A stretch of DNA of 64,000 nt from Ascidiaceihabitans sp039975415 (GCF_039975415.1 NZ_JBDWHD010000006.1); one strand, 5' to 3'; shown: positions 16,233 through 25,943, counted from the stretch's first letter. Numbers and translations are program-made. The notes: generated by a model not told the origin, from the sequence alone.

Positions 16233-17093
16233 TTAAGAAAGATGGGCAAGGCCGTTGTTCAGGACAACGACATCGCGTTCCAGCACGCGCGCGCGAAAGC
16301 TGACGGTGTCGCCATCTTCCCAAATCTCGGTGCGAATGGTTTCACCGGGGTAGACTGGCGCGGAAAAGCGTTGCTGCATATGCGTCAGCGCTGAAAAATC
16401 ACCCTGTCTGAGCGCCATTGGCAAGGACCACGACGCCACCGCCATTGTGCACAGACCATGCAAGATCGGTCGTTCAAACCCGACCGCTTGCGCGACAGCA
16501 GGATCGGCGTGCAGTGGATTGAAATCGCCGCTTAAGCGATAGATTAGTGCACTGCGCGGTGATGTTTTGAAATCATGGTGCGTGTCAGGCGCGCGGTCAG
16601 GTAGGGCATGAATGGGTTTCACAGGTCCCGTCGGCCCCCCAAACCCGCCATCTGCGCGCGCAAAAGTGGTCGAAGAGACCGTGGCAATCGGCAAGCCGGT
16701 CGCTTTGTCCGTCAGTTTGCGATCTGTATAGATCAGCGCGCCTTTGTCTGCCCCTTTGTCGATGATATCGACGATTTTGGTTTCACCCAGAATGACCCCT
16801 TCTTGTGGGATCGGGTTGTGAATGGTCAGGGATTGTTCGCCATGCAGGATTTTTTGCCACGTCAGACCAGTATCGGGCTCCATCGCCCAAAAACCGGGAT
16901 AGGACAGCACATTTACCATAGCGGGCAGTGGAGCAAAGCCGTCGGCGCGTTCGAAAATTGCCTGCAGCTCAGCTGTGGCCATTGGATCACCGCCGAGCCC
17001 AACACCCAAGGCAAACAGGCTGCAATCTTTGGCGGTATAGGCATGTTCGACCACATCAAAGGGTCGTGACAGCAAAGAATCTCTATCAATCAT
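16233..17093 (-). CDS. MaoC-family (R)-specific enoyl-CoA hydratase (hydratase 2 type)
   Basis: 286 residues, the length of double hot-dog hydratase 2 enzymes such as the hydratase part of peroxisomal multifunctional enzyme type 2. The catalytic motif is in the C-terminal half: YRLSGDFNPLHADPAVAQ with the Asp/His pair, then GFERPILHGLCTM. It should hydrate trans-2-enoyl-CoA to (R)-3-hydroxyacyl-CoA. It is co-transcribed with the DUF35/thiolase pair downstream and the acyl-CoA ligase upstream. Confidence 0.88.
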   Translation of the reverse strand: MIDRDSLLSRPFDVVEHAYTAKDCSLFALGVGLGGDPMATAELQAIFERADGFAPLPAMVNVLSYPGFWAMEPDTGLTWQKILHGEQSLTIHNPIPQEGVILGETKIVDIIDKGADKGALIYTDRKLTDKATGLPIATVSSTTFARADGGFGGPTGPVKPIHALPDRAPDTHHDFKTSPRSALIYRLSGDFNPLHADPAVAQAVGFERPILHGLCTMAVASWSLPMALRQGDFSALTHMQQRFSAPVYPGETIRTEIWEDGDTVSFRARVLERDVVVLNNGLAHLS

Positions 17094-17108
17094 TGGCGTG
17101 TCCTTGTG

Positions 17109-18680
17109 TCAGTTTGTGTTCAGAAATTGTTGCCGCAACACCCGGCGCAATATTTTGCCAGAGGGGGCTTTGGGAATGTCTTGAACCACCTCGATCCGTT
17201 GCACGATTTTGTAGGTCGCCAATTTGGTGCTGAGGTAGGTTTGAATCTCCTCCAAACCGAGAACCTCGCCCGCTTCAAAGACAAGCACGGCCATGGGAAC
17301 TTCGCCCTTTTCGGGGTCCGGCGCCCCAAAAACCGCGGCATCCTTGATGCTGGTGTGCGTGATCAAGGCGGCTTCGACCTCAGCGGGAGCAACAGGGAAA
17401 CCGTTGCTTTTGATCATCTCTTTCAGACGGTCATGGATCGAAAGATGCCCTTCTGCATCAAATGAGCAAATATCGCCGGTGCGCAGCCAACCGTCTTCGG
17501 TCAGCACTTCGGCCGTCGCTTCGGGATTGTTGAGATACCCTTTCATCACAAAAGGACCTCTGACCCAAAGTTCGCCTGCGACGCCAACATCGCAGTCCTC
17601 TTTTGTATCAGGATCGACAATCCGGCTTTGTCCGTTCGCAACGGTCACGCCAAGGGTTTCCCATTTTGTACTATTGATGGGGTGTGAATGGCTGGAGCCG
17701 CTCAATTCCGTCATGCCGTAGCCTTGGTAAAACTGGCAGTCCAATCGTTCGCTAATCAGTTGCCCGATTTCAGAGGACAAAGGCGCGGCACCTGATCCGA
17801 TATCGGTGACCGCAGACAGATCATAGCGGTCAACGCGTGGGTCTTTGGCCAGCATTACAGCAATAGGTGGAACGACATTCAGGCGCTTGGCTTTGGTGTC
17901 CTGTGCAATCTGTAGATATTCTTCAAGGTTAAAGCGCTGCATGAGATGCAAATGCCCCCCTGATCCAGGAAACACGATTTGGCAAAGCATCAAGCCGAAG
18001 ATATGGAAAAAAGGCAGGAAGACAGGGGCCACGTCCTGTTGTCCGATGTTGCGGTTGTCTTGCCATTGGGTCGCGTTGGCCAACAGATTGCGATGGGTCA
18101 GCATCACACCTTTGGGCAGACCTGTCGTGCCAGAGGAATAAGGAATAACAGCAACATCTTGATCCGGATCAATTGGCACTTGTGTGGTGAGCGGGGCAGC
18201 GCCGCTTGTGTCAATGAAGGCATCAAGCGCTGTGGGGTCCATTGCTACGACATTGCGCAAATCTGTGTCGGACAAGGCGGTTTGCGCCATCTCCGTAAGG
18301 CCGGGATCATAAAACAACATCGCTGCGTTCGTCGCGCGCAGCTGGAAATCAAGCTCCGCTGCGGTGTATCGGGGGTTGATCATGGTCAAGGTGCCACCTG
18401 CCAGCGCAGTCGCTTGGAACAGCACAAAATAATGGATGCTGTTCGGGGCCATGACAGCGACAACATCCCCCTTTTGAAGCCCCTGCGCCACAAGCGCCCC
18501 GGCGAGGGCTTGAATTTGGTCAATCGCGTGTTGGCCGGTGATGGAAATGCCCGAAAAGGTCTCGGTGAAAACCGGAGCATCATGGCTTTTTCGCAACCCT
18601 TGGATCACCCATTCAGTGACGGACATGTCTGGCACGGGTAAGGCTGGATGCGGGCTATCGAAGATGATTTGTTTTGACAT
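17109..18680 (-). CDS. Acyl-CoA synthetase (AMP-forming), 4-coumarate ligase-like
   Basis: Start at 18680 (MSKQIIFDSP), seven bases after the enoyl-CoA hydratase stop. The 523-residue enzyme has the adenylate-forming motifs: A3 IPYSSGTTGLPKGVMLTH near residue 177, A5 YQGYGMTE, A7 WLRTGD and the C-terminal lysine in APSGKILRR. It activates a carboxylic acid with ATP and CoA. It resembles 4-coumarate:CoA ligases, which also take fatty and aromatic acids, so the acid is uncertain. It is the second ligase of this operon. Confidence 0.88.
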   Translation of the reverse strand: MSKQIIFDSPHPALPVPDMSVTEWVIQGLRKSHDAPVFTETFSGISITGQHAIDQIQALAGALVAQGLQKGDVVAVMAPNSIHYFVLFQATALAGGTLTMINPRYTAAELDFQLRATNAAMLFYDPGLTEMAQTALSDTDLRNVVAMDPTALDAFIDTSGAAPLTTQVPIDPDQDVAVIPYSSGTTGLPKGVMLTHRNLLANATQWQDNRNIGQQDVAPVFLPFFHIFGLMLCQIVFPGSGGHLHLMQRFNLEEYLQIAQDTKAKRLNVVPPIAVMLAKDPRVDRYDLSAVTDIGSGAAPLSSEIGQLISERLDCQFYQGYGMTELSGSSHSHPINSTKWETLGVTVANGQSRIVDPDTKEDCDVGVAGELWVRGPFVMKGYLNNPEATAEVLTEDGWLRTGDICSFDAEGHLSIHDRLKEMIKSNGFPVAPAEVEAALITHTSIKDAAVFGAPDPEKGEVPMAVLVFEAGEVLGLEEIQTYLSTKLATYKIVQRIEVVQDIPKAPSGKILRRVLRQQFLNTN

Positions 18681-18687
18681 AACGGCC

Positions 18688-19488
18688 CTATGAAAAGTTG
18701 AATTTTGGCGGCTTTTTCTCGGTAAAGCGCCCGATAGCATTTATGTGATATTCACTGGTCAGGCATTGTGCCTGTGCTTCGGCTTCCAGCTTCAGCATTG
18801 TTTCTGCATCACTTTGCAATGCGCGCCCTGTTAGTTCTTTTGTCAGTGAAAACGCCAACTGAGACGTTTCTTGCATCATGCCCGCGATCTCTAAGGCGCG
18901 GGGTAAAACGGCCTCTGGGGGTAGCACTTCCATGCAAATGCCAAGCGCTTGCGCTTCGGTGGCCCCGACAACGCGCGCAGTATAAAACAGCTCGCGTGCT
19001 TTTTGCAGACCAATGATACGGGGTAGGGACCACATCAGATTGCAATCTGGCACAGCCCCCACCTTGGCAAAGGACGCTCCAAATTCGGCCCGCTCGGAGG
19101 CGATCACAATATCGGCGCACATGGCCAGCCCAAAGCCAGCACCATAAGCAGGACCATCCACCGCTGCGATCACAGGAACGGGCAGCGCGCAGAACTGCTT
19201 GAACCAATCGTGCAGGGCTTCCATCCGCGCTTTGGCGGTGTCATGGCTATATTCCTCGCCGGATTTGTGGCGGCGCAACATGGCCTTTAGATCACCGCCG
19301 GCACTAAACACGCCGCCCGTTCCGGTCAGCACAACAGCGCGCAAGGTTGCATCACCTGTTAGCGCTGCGGCGGCGTCGCGTAGCCCATCGCGGATGTCTT
19401 GGGAAAATGCGTTACGGCTTGCCGGTTCGTTCAATTCGATCAAAGCTACATCGCCGTCGCGCGTCACTTTTACAGCGTCACTCATCAT
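18688..19488 (-). CDS. Enoyl-CoA hydratase/isomerase family protein
   Basis: 266 residues of the crotonase fold. The first oxyanion-hole segment is GGVFSAGGDLKAM near residue 58 and the second is GPAYGAGFGLAMCADI near residue 107. GASFAKVGAVPDCN holds the position of the catalytic glutamates, but the first glutamate is replaced (FAKVGAVPD), so isomerase or another crotonase reaction is possible. It overlaps the upstream ligase by eleven bases. Confidence 0.82.
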   Translation of the reverse strand: MMSDAVKVTRDGDVALIELNEPASRNAFSQDIRDGLRDAAAALTGDATLRAVVLTGTGGVFSAGGDLKAMLRRHKSGEEYSHDTAKARMEALHDWFKQFCALPVPVIAAVDGPAYGAGFGLAMCADIVIASERAEFGASFAKVGAVPDCNLMWSLPRIIGLQKARELFYTARVVGATEAQALGICMEVLPPEAVLPRALEIAGMMQETSQLAFSLTKELTGRALQSDAETMLKLEAEAQAQCLTSEYHINAIGRFTEKKPPKFNFS

Positions 19489-21058
19489 CGGTCTCCTGCA
19501 TCTGTGCTTTGATCCCGCGTTTGTCGATCTTGTTGGCAGGGTTCAGTGGCAAAGGGCCGTCCCAAATCGTGATCTTTTTGGGAGTTTTGTATCCCGCGAT
19601 TTTGCTCCGGCAGTGATCGATCAAGTCTTGTTCTGTGGCTGTTGCGCCCGCTTTGAGCGAAACCGCAGCAAATACCATTTCGCCCCATTTTTCATGGGGA
19701 AGCCCTAAAACCGCCGATGACGCGACCGCAGGATGTTTGGACAAACAATTTTCGGTCTCTATCGGATAGACGTTTTCACCACCTGTGATGATCATCTCTT
19801 TCGTGCGGCCCGCGAGATAAAGAAACCCATCCGCATCCTCATATCCTGCATCGCCTGTGTGGTAGAACCCGCCGCGCAAGACGTCGGCGGTTTCCTTTGG
19901 TTTGTTCCAATACCCGTTCATAATCTGCGGACCGCGCACGATTACCTCGCCGGTTTCGCCCTGTGCGACGGGCACACCGTTTTCATCGACGACACGTAAA
20001 TCCGTGGTGGAAATGGGGCGTCCAACGGACCCGAGTTTGGGGATGACGCCATCAATCGGCACATGATCTTCGGGGCGCAGCACACACAGGTTGGGAGCCG
20101 CTTCCGTCATGCCATACCCTTGGCAAAAGCTGACACCGGGGATTTGGTCCAGACATTGCTGGATCACACCGATGGGCATGGGGGCCGCACCATAGGTGAG
20201 ACAACGCAAGGATGAAAAATCAAACTTGCTGAAATCAGGGTGGTCCAAAATCATCCGCAACATGGTTGGCACCATCGTCATCGTGGTGACCCGCTGTTCT
20301 TGGATCAGACGCATCGTGTCTTCGACATCAAATTTGGGTTGGATGATTTTGGTGGTGCCATATCCCACTGAGGTGAACACCCGGCTGCCAGTACCAAGAT
20401 GGAACATCGGTCCTGACAGCAACAGCACATCATCTGCTGCGTATTTGTACAACGGGCCTGTGCCCATCGTGTTGGCCAAAATGTTGGAATGGCTCAACAT
20501 GACGCCCTTGGGAACACCCGTCGTTCCCGACGTATAGAACAAAATCATGGTATCATCAGAGGCAGAAGAGATGTCGTCGAACGCATCAAAGGCCACGGTG
20601 CCTGCGTTTGCGATTAGATCTTCGTAAGGCAATGTATCGTTTGGCATATCTGCACTGGGGCTATCCCAGTCCGCAAAGATCAGTGTTTTGAGCGACGCAC
20701 ATCGGTCGATCAAGGCTGCAGCGACCGTTTGAAAGTGCCGATCTACAATCAGAATTTCTGGTGTGCAGTCCTCAATTGTTTCTACAAGCTCGTCCTCTGA
20801 CAGGCGGTAGTTCAGGGGCACGCAAATCGCCCCGATCATGCAGGGCGCTAAGTAAGATTCGACGATCCAATGGGAATTCATGCCGAGATATCCAACTCGG
20901 TCGCCCGGTTTGACACCCAGATCTTTCAACCCTTTGGCAAGACCGTGCATGCGCTGTGTATAGGTCTGCCAATCGTGGCCCCGTGTTTCAAAATACGTGG
21001 CTGTTTTTTCTGGCGTTTGGAACGCATATTTGCGTGCAAGATCAGGTAAACGGATCAT
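19478..21058 (-). CDS. Acyl-CoA synthetase (AMP-forming), medium/long-chain type
   Basis: 526 residues with LFYTSGTTGVPKGVMLSH near residue 170, GYGMTE, YHTGDAG and a C-terminal NPANKIDKR in which the catalytic lysine is present. It shows the layout of fatty-acyl and cyclohexane-carboxylate-type ligases. It starts at 21058, overlapping the acyl-CoA dehydrogenase stop as ATGA. It probably activates the incoming acid, with the other ligase of the operon acting on a shortened intermediate or a different acid. Confidence 0.88.
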   Translation of the reverse strand: MIRLPDLARKYAFQTPEKTATYFETRGHDWQTYTQRMHGLAKGLKDLGVKPGDRVGYLGMNSHWIVESYLAPCMIGAICVPLNYRLSEDELVETIEDCTPEILIVDRHFQTVAAALIDRCASLKTLIFADWDSPSADMPNDTLPYEDLIANAGTVAFDAFDDISSASDDTMILFYTSGTTGVPKGVMLSHSNILANTMGTGPLYKYAADDVLLLSGPMFHLGTGSRVFTSVGYGTTKIIQPKFDVEDTMRLIQEQRVTTMTMVPTMLRMILDHPDFSKFDFSSLRCLTYGAAPMPIGVIQQCLDQIPGVSFCQGYGMTEAAPNLCVLRPEDHVPIDGVIPKLGSVGRPISTTDLRVVDENGVPVAQGETGEVIVRGPQIMNGYWNKPKETADVLRGGFYHTGDAGYEDADGFLYLAGRTKEMIITGGENVYPIETENCLSKHPAVASSAVLGLPHEKWGEMVFAAVSLKAGATATEQDLIDHCRSKIAGYKTPKKITIWDGPLPLNPANKIDKRGIKAQMQETDDE

Positions 21059-22209
21059 TTTTGCCCCCCTAATACGGAACGCCCGATAATTTCACGCATG
21101 ATTTCACCAGTGCCCCCTGCAATGCGTCCCACACGTGCATCGGCCCATGCGCGCGCAATCGCGTATTCCCACATATATCCATAGCCACCATGAAGTTGCA
21201 GAAGGTCATCCAGTCGATTGCAGAGCATTTCCGACGTCAGCATTTTGCCCATCGCGGCATCAACTGCGTCCAAATCTCCAGCCATGTGCATTTCTAGGCA
21301 TTTATCGACAAAGACACGCAGCATCGTAGCTTCTGCTTTGATCTCAGCCAGTTTGAAGCGGGTATTTTGAAAATCTGCGATGGTTTTGCCAAAGGCTTTG
21401 CGCCCTGTGACATGTTCAATCGTCCATTCGAGCGCGCCTTCCAGATTGGCGACGGAGCGTACACATTGCAAAAGCCGTTCTTGGGGGAGTTGCTCCATCA
21501 GATAGTAAAATCCGCGCCCTTCTTCACCCAGAAGGTTCGCCGCGGGGACACGGCAGTCATCAAAAAACAGCTCTGCGGTGTCTTGCGCTTTCCAGCCGAT
21601 CTTTTCGAGCAGCTGATTGCCTTTGCGAAAGCCGGGTGTGTCGGCAGGCACAACAATCAAGGAGATGCCCTTGGCGCCAAGGGTCGGATCGGTTTTGCAC
21701 GCAAGCACCAGTAGATCACAGTTGCCGCCGTTGGTGATGAACACCTTTTGCCCGTTGATCACATAATCATCACCGTCGCGCACGGCGGTGGTTTTGATCC
21801 CTTGCACATCAGACCCTGCGCCGGGTTCCGTCATGGCAATGGCTCCGATCACCTCTCCGCGCGCCATGCGAGGCAACCATTCTGATTTCACGCTCTCGGC
21901 CCCGTAGTGCAGCAGATAAGGCGCCACAATATCAGAGTGGAGGCTGAAACCAGGCCCCATCGCCCCGACGCGGGCCAATTCTTCCATTACGACCATCGAA
22001 AATAGAAAATCCGCACCCACACCGCCGTATTCTTCGGGTATCGCTGCACACAAAAGACCGCTTTCGCCCGCTTTCAGCCAAGCGTCTCGGCTGACGCGCC
22101 CTTCTTTTTCCCATTGTGCGTGGTTGGGTACGATTTCAGTCGCAACAAACCGGCGCACCTGATCGCGAAACATTTCATGGTCTTCGTTGAAAACCGTACG
22201 CTGAAACAT
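21055..22209 (-). CDS. Acyl-CoA dehydrogenase
   Basis: 384 residues. FAD/substrate signatures are visible: AMTEPGAGSDVQGIKTTA near residue 124, and the C-terminal LLQLHGGYGYMWEYAIARAW with the position used for the catalytic or substrate-gating residue. The end GGTGEIMREIIGRSVLG is typical. It introduces the alpha-beta double bond into an acyl-CoA and hands electrons to ETF. It is the first gene of a seven-gene operon on this strand, divergent from the SDR gene. Confidence 0.9.
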   Translation of the reverse strand: MFQRTVFNEDHEMFRDQVRRFVATEIVPNHAQWEKEGRVSRDAWLKAGESGLLCAAIPEEYGGVGADFLFSMVVMEELARVGAMGPGFSLHSDIVAPYLLHYGAESVKSEWLPRMARGEVIGAIAMTEPGAGSDVQGIKTTAVRDGDDYVINGQKVFITNGGNCDLLVLACKTDPTLGAKGISLIVVPADTPGFRKGNQLLEKIGWKAQDTAELFFDDCRVPAANLLGEEGRGFYYLMEQLPQERLLQCVRSVANLEGALEWTIEHVTGRKAFGKTIADFQNTRFKLAEIKAEATMLRVFVDKCLEMHMAGDLDAVDAAMGKMLTSEMLCNRLDDLLQLHGGYGYMWEYAIARAWADARVGRIAGGTGEIMREIIGRSVLGGQK

Positions 22210-22229
22210 GGGTCGTCCTCCGGGGTGAT

Positions 22230-22305
22230 ATCGCGTGATTGTCTTTTAGCATTAATATTAGCTTGCAAATAATAATCAAGGTAATTAAATGTCAACTCAA
22301 AGATC
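22230..22305. promoter_or_regulatory. Divergent promoter with AT-rich imperfect palindrome
   Basis: The 111-base gap between the acyl-CoA dehydrogenase and SDR genes contains a strongly AT-rich core around 22251-22290, including CTTG-CAAATAATAAT-CAAG. The reverse strand reads CTTGATTATTATTTGCAAG, similar to CTTGATAATAGTTATC about 100 bases before the TRAP dctP start. A binding site for the nearby MarR regulator is plausible. Confidence 0.4.
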
Positions 22306-22320
22306 TCAGAGGATAATCTC

Positions 22321-23223
22321 ATGTTGGACGGTAAAGTTGTAATCGTGACGGGTGCAGGCCGGGGTATTGGCCGTGACATCGCATTGATGATGGCGGCCTA
22401 TGGCGGTCGGGTTGTTGTGAATGACCTTGGTGGGGCGGCGGATGGTGATGGCACAGATGCTGCGCCTGCAGAAGACGTGGTGGCCGAGATTGTCGCAGGC
22501 GGGGGTGAAGCCGTTGCAAACTTTGGCAATGTGGCGAAAGCACAAGACGCCGAGGCGATGTATGCGCAAGCTATGGACAGCTTTGGTGCGGTCGATGTTG
22601 TCGTGAACAACGCGGGCATTCTGCGCGATACGATTTTCCACAAGATGAGCCATCATGCTTGGCAATCAGTTTTGGATGTGCATCTGAACGGTAGCTTTAA
22701 CATGGCCAAAGCTGTCGCAGGCCAGTTCCGTGAGCAGGGGTCAGGATGCTTTGTTAATTTCACCTCGACATCCGGGTTGATTGGCAATTTTGGGCAGGCC
22801 AACTATTCTGCCGCGAAGATGGGGATTGTTGGTTTGTCCAAATCCCTGGCCTTAGATATGTCGCGGTTCAATGTGCGGTCCAATTGCATTGCGCCCTTTG
22901 CGTGGTCCCGCCTGATCGGAACGATCCCGGCCAACACCGAAGCCGAGGCCGCGCGTGTTGAGCGGATCAAAGCAATGACCCCCGCAAAAATTGCACCGCT
23001 TTGCGTATCGCTGGCCGCACCAGATTGCGATGTCACGGGCCAAATCTTCTGCATCCGCAAGAATGAGATCTTTTTGATGAGCCAGCCGCGCCCGATCCGG
23101 TCCGTACATCGGGACGATGGTTGGACACCTGAATCAGTCACGGAACACGCGCTTCCCGCACTCAAGGCGGACTTTTACGATCTGGACCGTTCCGGTGATG
23201 TTTTCACCTGGGATCCAATTTGA
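22321..23223 (+). CDS. SDR-family 3-hydroxyacyl-CoA dehydrogenase (HSD17B4-like)
   Basis: 300 residues with the Rossmann TGAGRGIG near residue 11, NNAGI, and the catalytic S-Y-K set (FTSTSG, then YSAAK). The segment VVVNDLGG and the extended C-terminus resemble the dehydrogenase part of peroxisomal multifunctional enzyme 2, which oxidises (R)-3-hydroxyacyl-CoA. This fits the MaoC hydratase on the opposite strand, whose product has R configuration. GAGG/AGAGGAT precedes the ATG. Confidence 0.85.
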   Translation: MLDGKVVIVTGAGRGIGRDIALMMAAYGGRVVVNDLGGAADGDGTDAAPAEDVVAEIVAGGGEAVANFGNVAKAQDAEAMYAQAMDSFGAVDVVVNNAGILRDTIFHKMSHHAWQSVLDVHLNGSFNMAKAVAGQFREQGSGCFVNFTSTSGLIGNFGQANYSAAKMGIVGLSKSLALDMSRFNVRSNCIAPFAWSRLIGTIPANTEAEAARVERIKAMTPAKIAPLCVSLAAPDCDVTGQIFCIRKNEIFLMSQPRPIRSVHRDDGWTPESVTEHALPALKADFYDLDRSGDVFTWDPI

Positions 23224-23310
23224 CCCTTTCCCAACGATATCCCAAGCCGCTATGTCAGCGGGTGTGCCCCTTTGGGGGTGCGCCTGTGACCACACGCGAA
23301 AGGGTCTGTT

Positions 23311-23760
23311 GTGAATAAACATCCGAAACTGGCACAAATCCAACAACCAATCTTTCAAGAGATTGCGCGCTTTCGGGGCATCATCTTTGATGCTTTGCTG
23401 AAACCGCATGATGTCACCATGAGCCAAGGATGGATACTTGTGCATCTTTGGTACGAGGACGGGCTGACGCAATCGCAACTGGCCAACCGTATGGAAGTGG
23501 CGACCGTCACGGTTTCAAAGCTGATCGACAGATTGGAGGCGCACAGTTTCGTAGAGCGGCGCGCCAATGTGGAAGACCGACGGTCCAATTGTGTTTTTGC
23601 CACCAGCCGTGGCCGTGACCTTGTTAAGGTGATGACCGGGATCATTGCTGACGTTGATGAAATTGCGAACACAGGCGTAACAGAAGAGGATCTGGCAACG
23701 ACGCTCAAAGTACTGGCGAAAATGCGGAATAATCTGAAAAAGCAGATCGTATCAGGCTAG
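23311..23760 (+). CDS. MarR-family transcriptional regulator
   Basis: 149 residues beginning at GTG after AAAGGGT. The winged helix is seen as LTQSQLANRMEVATVTVSKL (recognition helix) followed by the wing VERRANVEDRRSNCVFAT. Such regulators often bind a CoA thioester or aromatic acid and repress adjacent catabolic genes. It lies inside the cluster, between SDR and racemase genes, and is its likely local regulator. Confidence 0.85.
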   Translation: MNKHPKLAQIQQPIFQEIARFRGIIFDALLKPHDVTMSQGWILVHLWYEDGLTQSQLANRMEVATVTVSKLIDRLEAHSFVERRANVEDRRSNCVFATSRGRDLVKVMTGIIADVDEIANTGVTEEDLATTLKVLAKMRNNLKKQIVSG

Positions 23761-23784
23761 ACGCGTCAGTTTCCAGTTGGAATT

Positions 23785-24969
23785 TTGACACAGAACACTC
23801 AGGCACCACCCCAAAGACACGGGCCCTTAAGCGGCCTACGCATCATCGAATTTGCAGGCATTGGACCGGGTCCATTTGCGGCAATGATGTTGGCTGATAT
23901 GGGCGCGGAGGTGATCCGTGTGGATCGCATTTCGGATGTGCCTGCACACCCCAATGACTTTACACTGCGCAATCGGCGGTCTCTTGCGCTGAATCTAAAA
24001 GACCCCAAGGCAATCGACATCGCGTTGTCTTTGATAGCATCCGCCGACGCGTTGATCGAAGGGTTCCGCCCCGGCGTGATGGAGCGGTTGGGCCTGGGGC
24101 CAGATGTGTGCAACGGGCGTAACCCCAAATTGGTGTATGGGCGGATGACGGGGTGGGGGCAAGACGGGCCATGGGCGCAGGCGGCGGGCCATGATTTGAA
24201 CTATATCGCCCTGTCTGGCGCCTTATGGGCTACGGGCGAAGCGGACAGCAAACCGACGTTTCCCATGAACCTGTTGGGGGACTATGGCGGGGGCGGCATG
24301 TACTTGGCCTTTGGAATTGTCGCGGGCATCCTGAATGCGCAGACGACTGGTAAGGGCGATACCGTTGATGCCGCGATTTGTGACGGCACCAACAGTTTGA
24401 TGACCTTCATTCATTCACGCCGCGCCATGGGCCTTTGGGAGGATCGCCGTCAGGCCAACAAGCTGGATGGTGGTGTGCCGTGGTACGATGTTTATCAATG
24501 TGCTGACGGTGAATGGATCAGTATCGGCGCGTTAGAACCCCAATTCTGGGCCAAGCTGCTTGAAATACTCGACATCCCTGCCGATCAGGTGGGCAGGCGA
24601 GATGACCCCAGTACCCACGCCGCGACGCGCACCCTATTGGAACAGACGTTTGCGGCGCACCCACAGGCGTATTGGAACGATCTTTTGAGCGGCACGGATG
24701 CCTGTTACGCGCCTGTTTTACGGCCAAATGAGGCCCGCACGCACCCCCATATGGCGGCGCGTAATGCTTTTCAGCCACAAGGTCCAGAACAGCCAAGCCC
24801 GGCCCCACGTTTTGCCCTGGCAGGCAACGGCCCGATGCAACCGCCATCCGATCCCGGTGCTGAAACTGTAACACTGCTCGAAGAGCTTGGGTTCAGTGCA
24901 GACGATATTCAACATCTGATTGTCCAAGGCGCGATCTCCGAAACACAAACAAAGGAAAACGCAAAATGA
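23785..24969 (+). CDS. Alpha-methylacyl-CoA racemase (CaiB/BaiF family)
   Basis: 394 residues from a TTG start. The racemase-type catalytic segments are present: AGHDLNYIALSG with the histidine near residue 136, NLLGDYGGGGM with the aspartate near residue 166, and GALEPQFW with the glutamate. These match AMACR/MCR more closely than the CoA-transferase branch, whose key aspartate is in a different setting. It would interconvert (R)- and (S)-2-methylacyl-CoA so that a stereospecific acyl-CoA dehydrogenase can act. The stop overlaps the next start as ATGA. Confidence 0.8.
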   Translation: MTQNTQAPPQRHGPLSGLRIIEFAGIGPGPFAAMMLADMGAEVIRVDRISDVPAHPNDFTLRNRRSLALNLKDPKAIDIALSLIASADALIEGFRPGVMERLGLGPDVCNGRNPKLVYGRMTGWGQDGPWAQAAGHDLNYIALSGALWATGEADSKPTFPMNLLGDYGGGGMYLAFGIVAGILNAQTTGKGDTVDAAICDGTNSLMTFIHSRRAMGLWEDRRQANKLDGGVPWYDVYQCADGEWISIGALEPQFWAKLLEILDIPADQVGRRDDPSTHAATRTLLEQTFAAHPQAYWNDLLSGTDACYAPVLRPNEARTHPHMAARNAFQPQGPEQPSPAPRFALAGNGPMQPPSDPGAETVTLLEELGFSADDIQHLIVQGAISETQTKENAK

Positions 24970-25943
24970 CCCTCCCCAAAGCCCTTCAAGGATGGCGATT
25001 GCCGTTGATCGGAAGCCCGTTGTTCATCATTTCGCGTCCAGAATTGGTGCTGGCCCAGTGTAAGGCCGGAATCGTCGGGTGCTTTCCTGCGTTAAATGCG
25101 CGTGAAAAGGACGGTGAAAGTTTGGATGCGTGGCTGACCTACATTAACGAGGAACTGGACAGGCATAATCAGGAAAACCCTGACCGCCCGGCGGCCCCGT
25201 ATGCGATCAACCAGATCGTTCACAAATCCAACGCACGGTTGGACCGCGACATTGAGATTTGCGTTAAACACAAAGTTCCGATCTGGGTCACATCCCTTGG
25301 TGCGCGGGTCGAGGTGAATGAGGCGGCACATTCATGTGGGGGTGTGGTGTTGCATGATGTGATCAACAATCGCTTTGCGAAAAAGGCGATTGAAAAAGGC
25401 GCCGACGGGCTCGTCGCGGTGGCGGCGGGTGCGGGAGGGCATGCTGGTGCGCAATCGCCTTTGGCGTTGATCCAAGAAATCCGTGCGTGGTTTGACGGTC
25501 CACTTTTCCTGTCAGGGGCGATTGCGCGCGGGGATTCTATCCTTGCTGCGATGGCGATGGGGGCGGACGGTGGATATGCCGGTACGCTCTTTATCGCCAC
25601 TGAGGAATGTGCCGCAGTGCCGGATTATAAACAGATGGTTGCGGATCATGGTGCCGAAGACATCATCTATACCAATCTGTTTACAGGGGTGCATGGTAAC
25701 TATCTCAAACCGTCGATTGCAAAGGCAGGCATGAACCCTGCTGAACTGGAAATTTCAGATCCCTCTAAAATGAACTTTGCAGAAGATCGTGAGAAACCAA
25801 AAAGTTGGAAGGAAGTCTGGGGCGCGGGGCAGGGGCTTGGCGCGATTGAAAAGGTTGTCCCGACAGCCGAAGTGGTAGACCGTTTGGAGCGTGAATTTAT
25901 CGCGGCTCGCGAACGCCTTAGTGGTCAGTTGAAAAGTTACTGA
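24966..25943 (+). CDS. Flavin-dependent oxidoreductase, nitronate monooxygenase (NPD/YrpB) family
   Basis: 325 residues forming a TIM barrel that binds FMN: AVAAGAGGHAGAQS near residue 155 and LSGAIARGDSILAAMAMGADG near residue 180, then GTLFIAT. The family includes nitronate monooxygenases, FabK-like enoyl reductases and uncharacterised members within CoA catabolic clusters. In this operon, enoyl-CoA reduction or another CoA-ester redox step is more likely than nitronate oxidation, by context. It is coupled to the racemase by a four-base overlap. Confidence 0.8.
   Translation: MTLPKALQGWRLPLIGSPLFIISRPELVLAQCKAGIVGCFPALNAREKDGESLDAWLTYINEELDRHNQENPDRPAAPYAINQIVHKSNARLDRDIEICVKHKVPIWVTSLGARVEVNEAAHSCGGVVLHDVINNRFAKKAIEKGADGLVAVAAGAGGHAGAQSPLALIQEIRAWFDGPLFLSGAIARGDSILAAMAMGADGGYAGTLFIATEECAAVPDYKQMVADHGAEDIIYTNLFTGVHGNYLKPSIAKAGMNPAELEISDPSKMNFAEDREKPKSWKEVWGAGQGLGAIEKVVPTAEVVDRLEREFIAARERLSGQLKSY

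Noticed and set aside
17979..18641. 220-codon plus-strand frame opposite the acyl-CoA ligase
   Set aside because: Shadow of the ligase gene; no recognisable protein.
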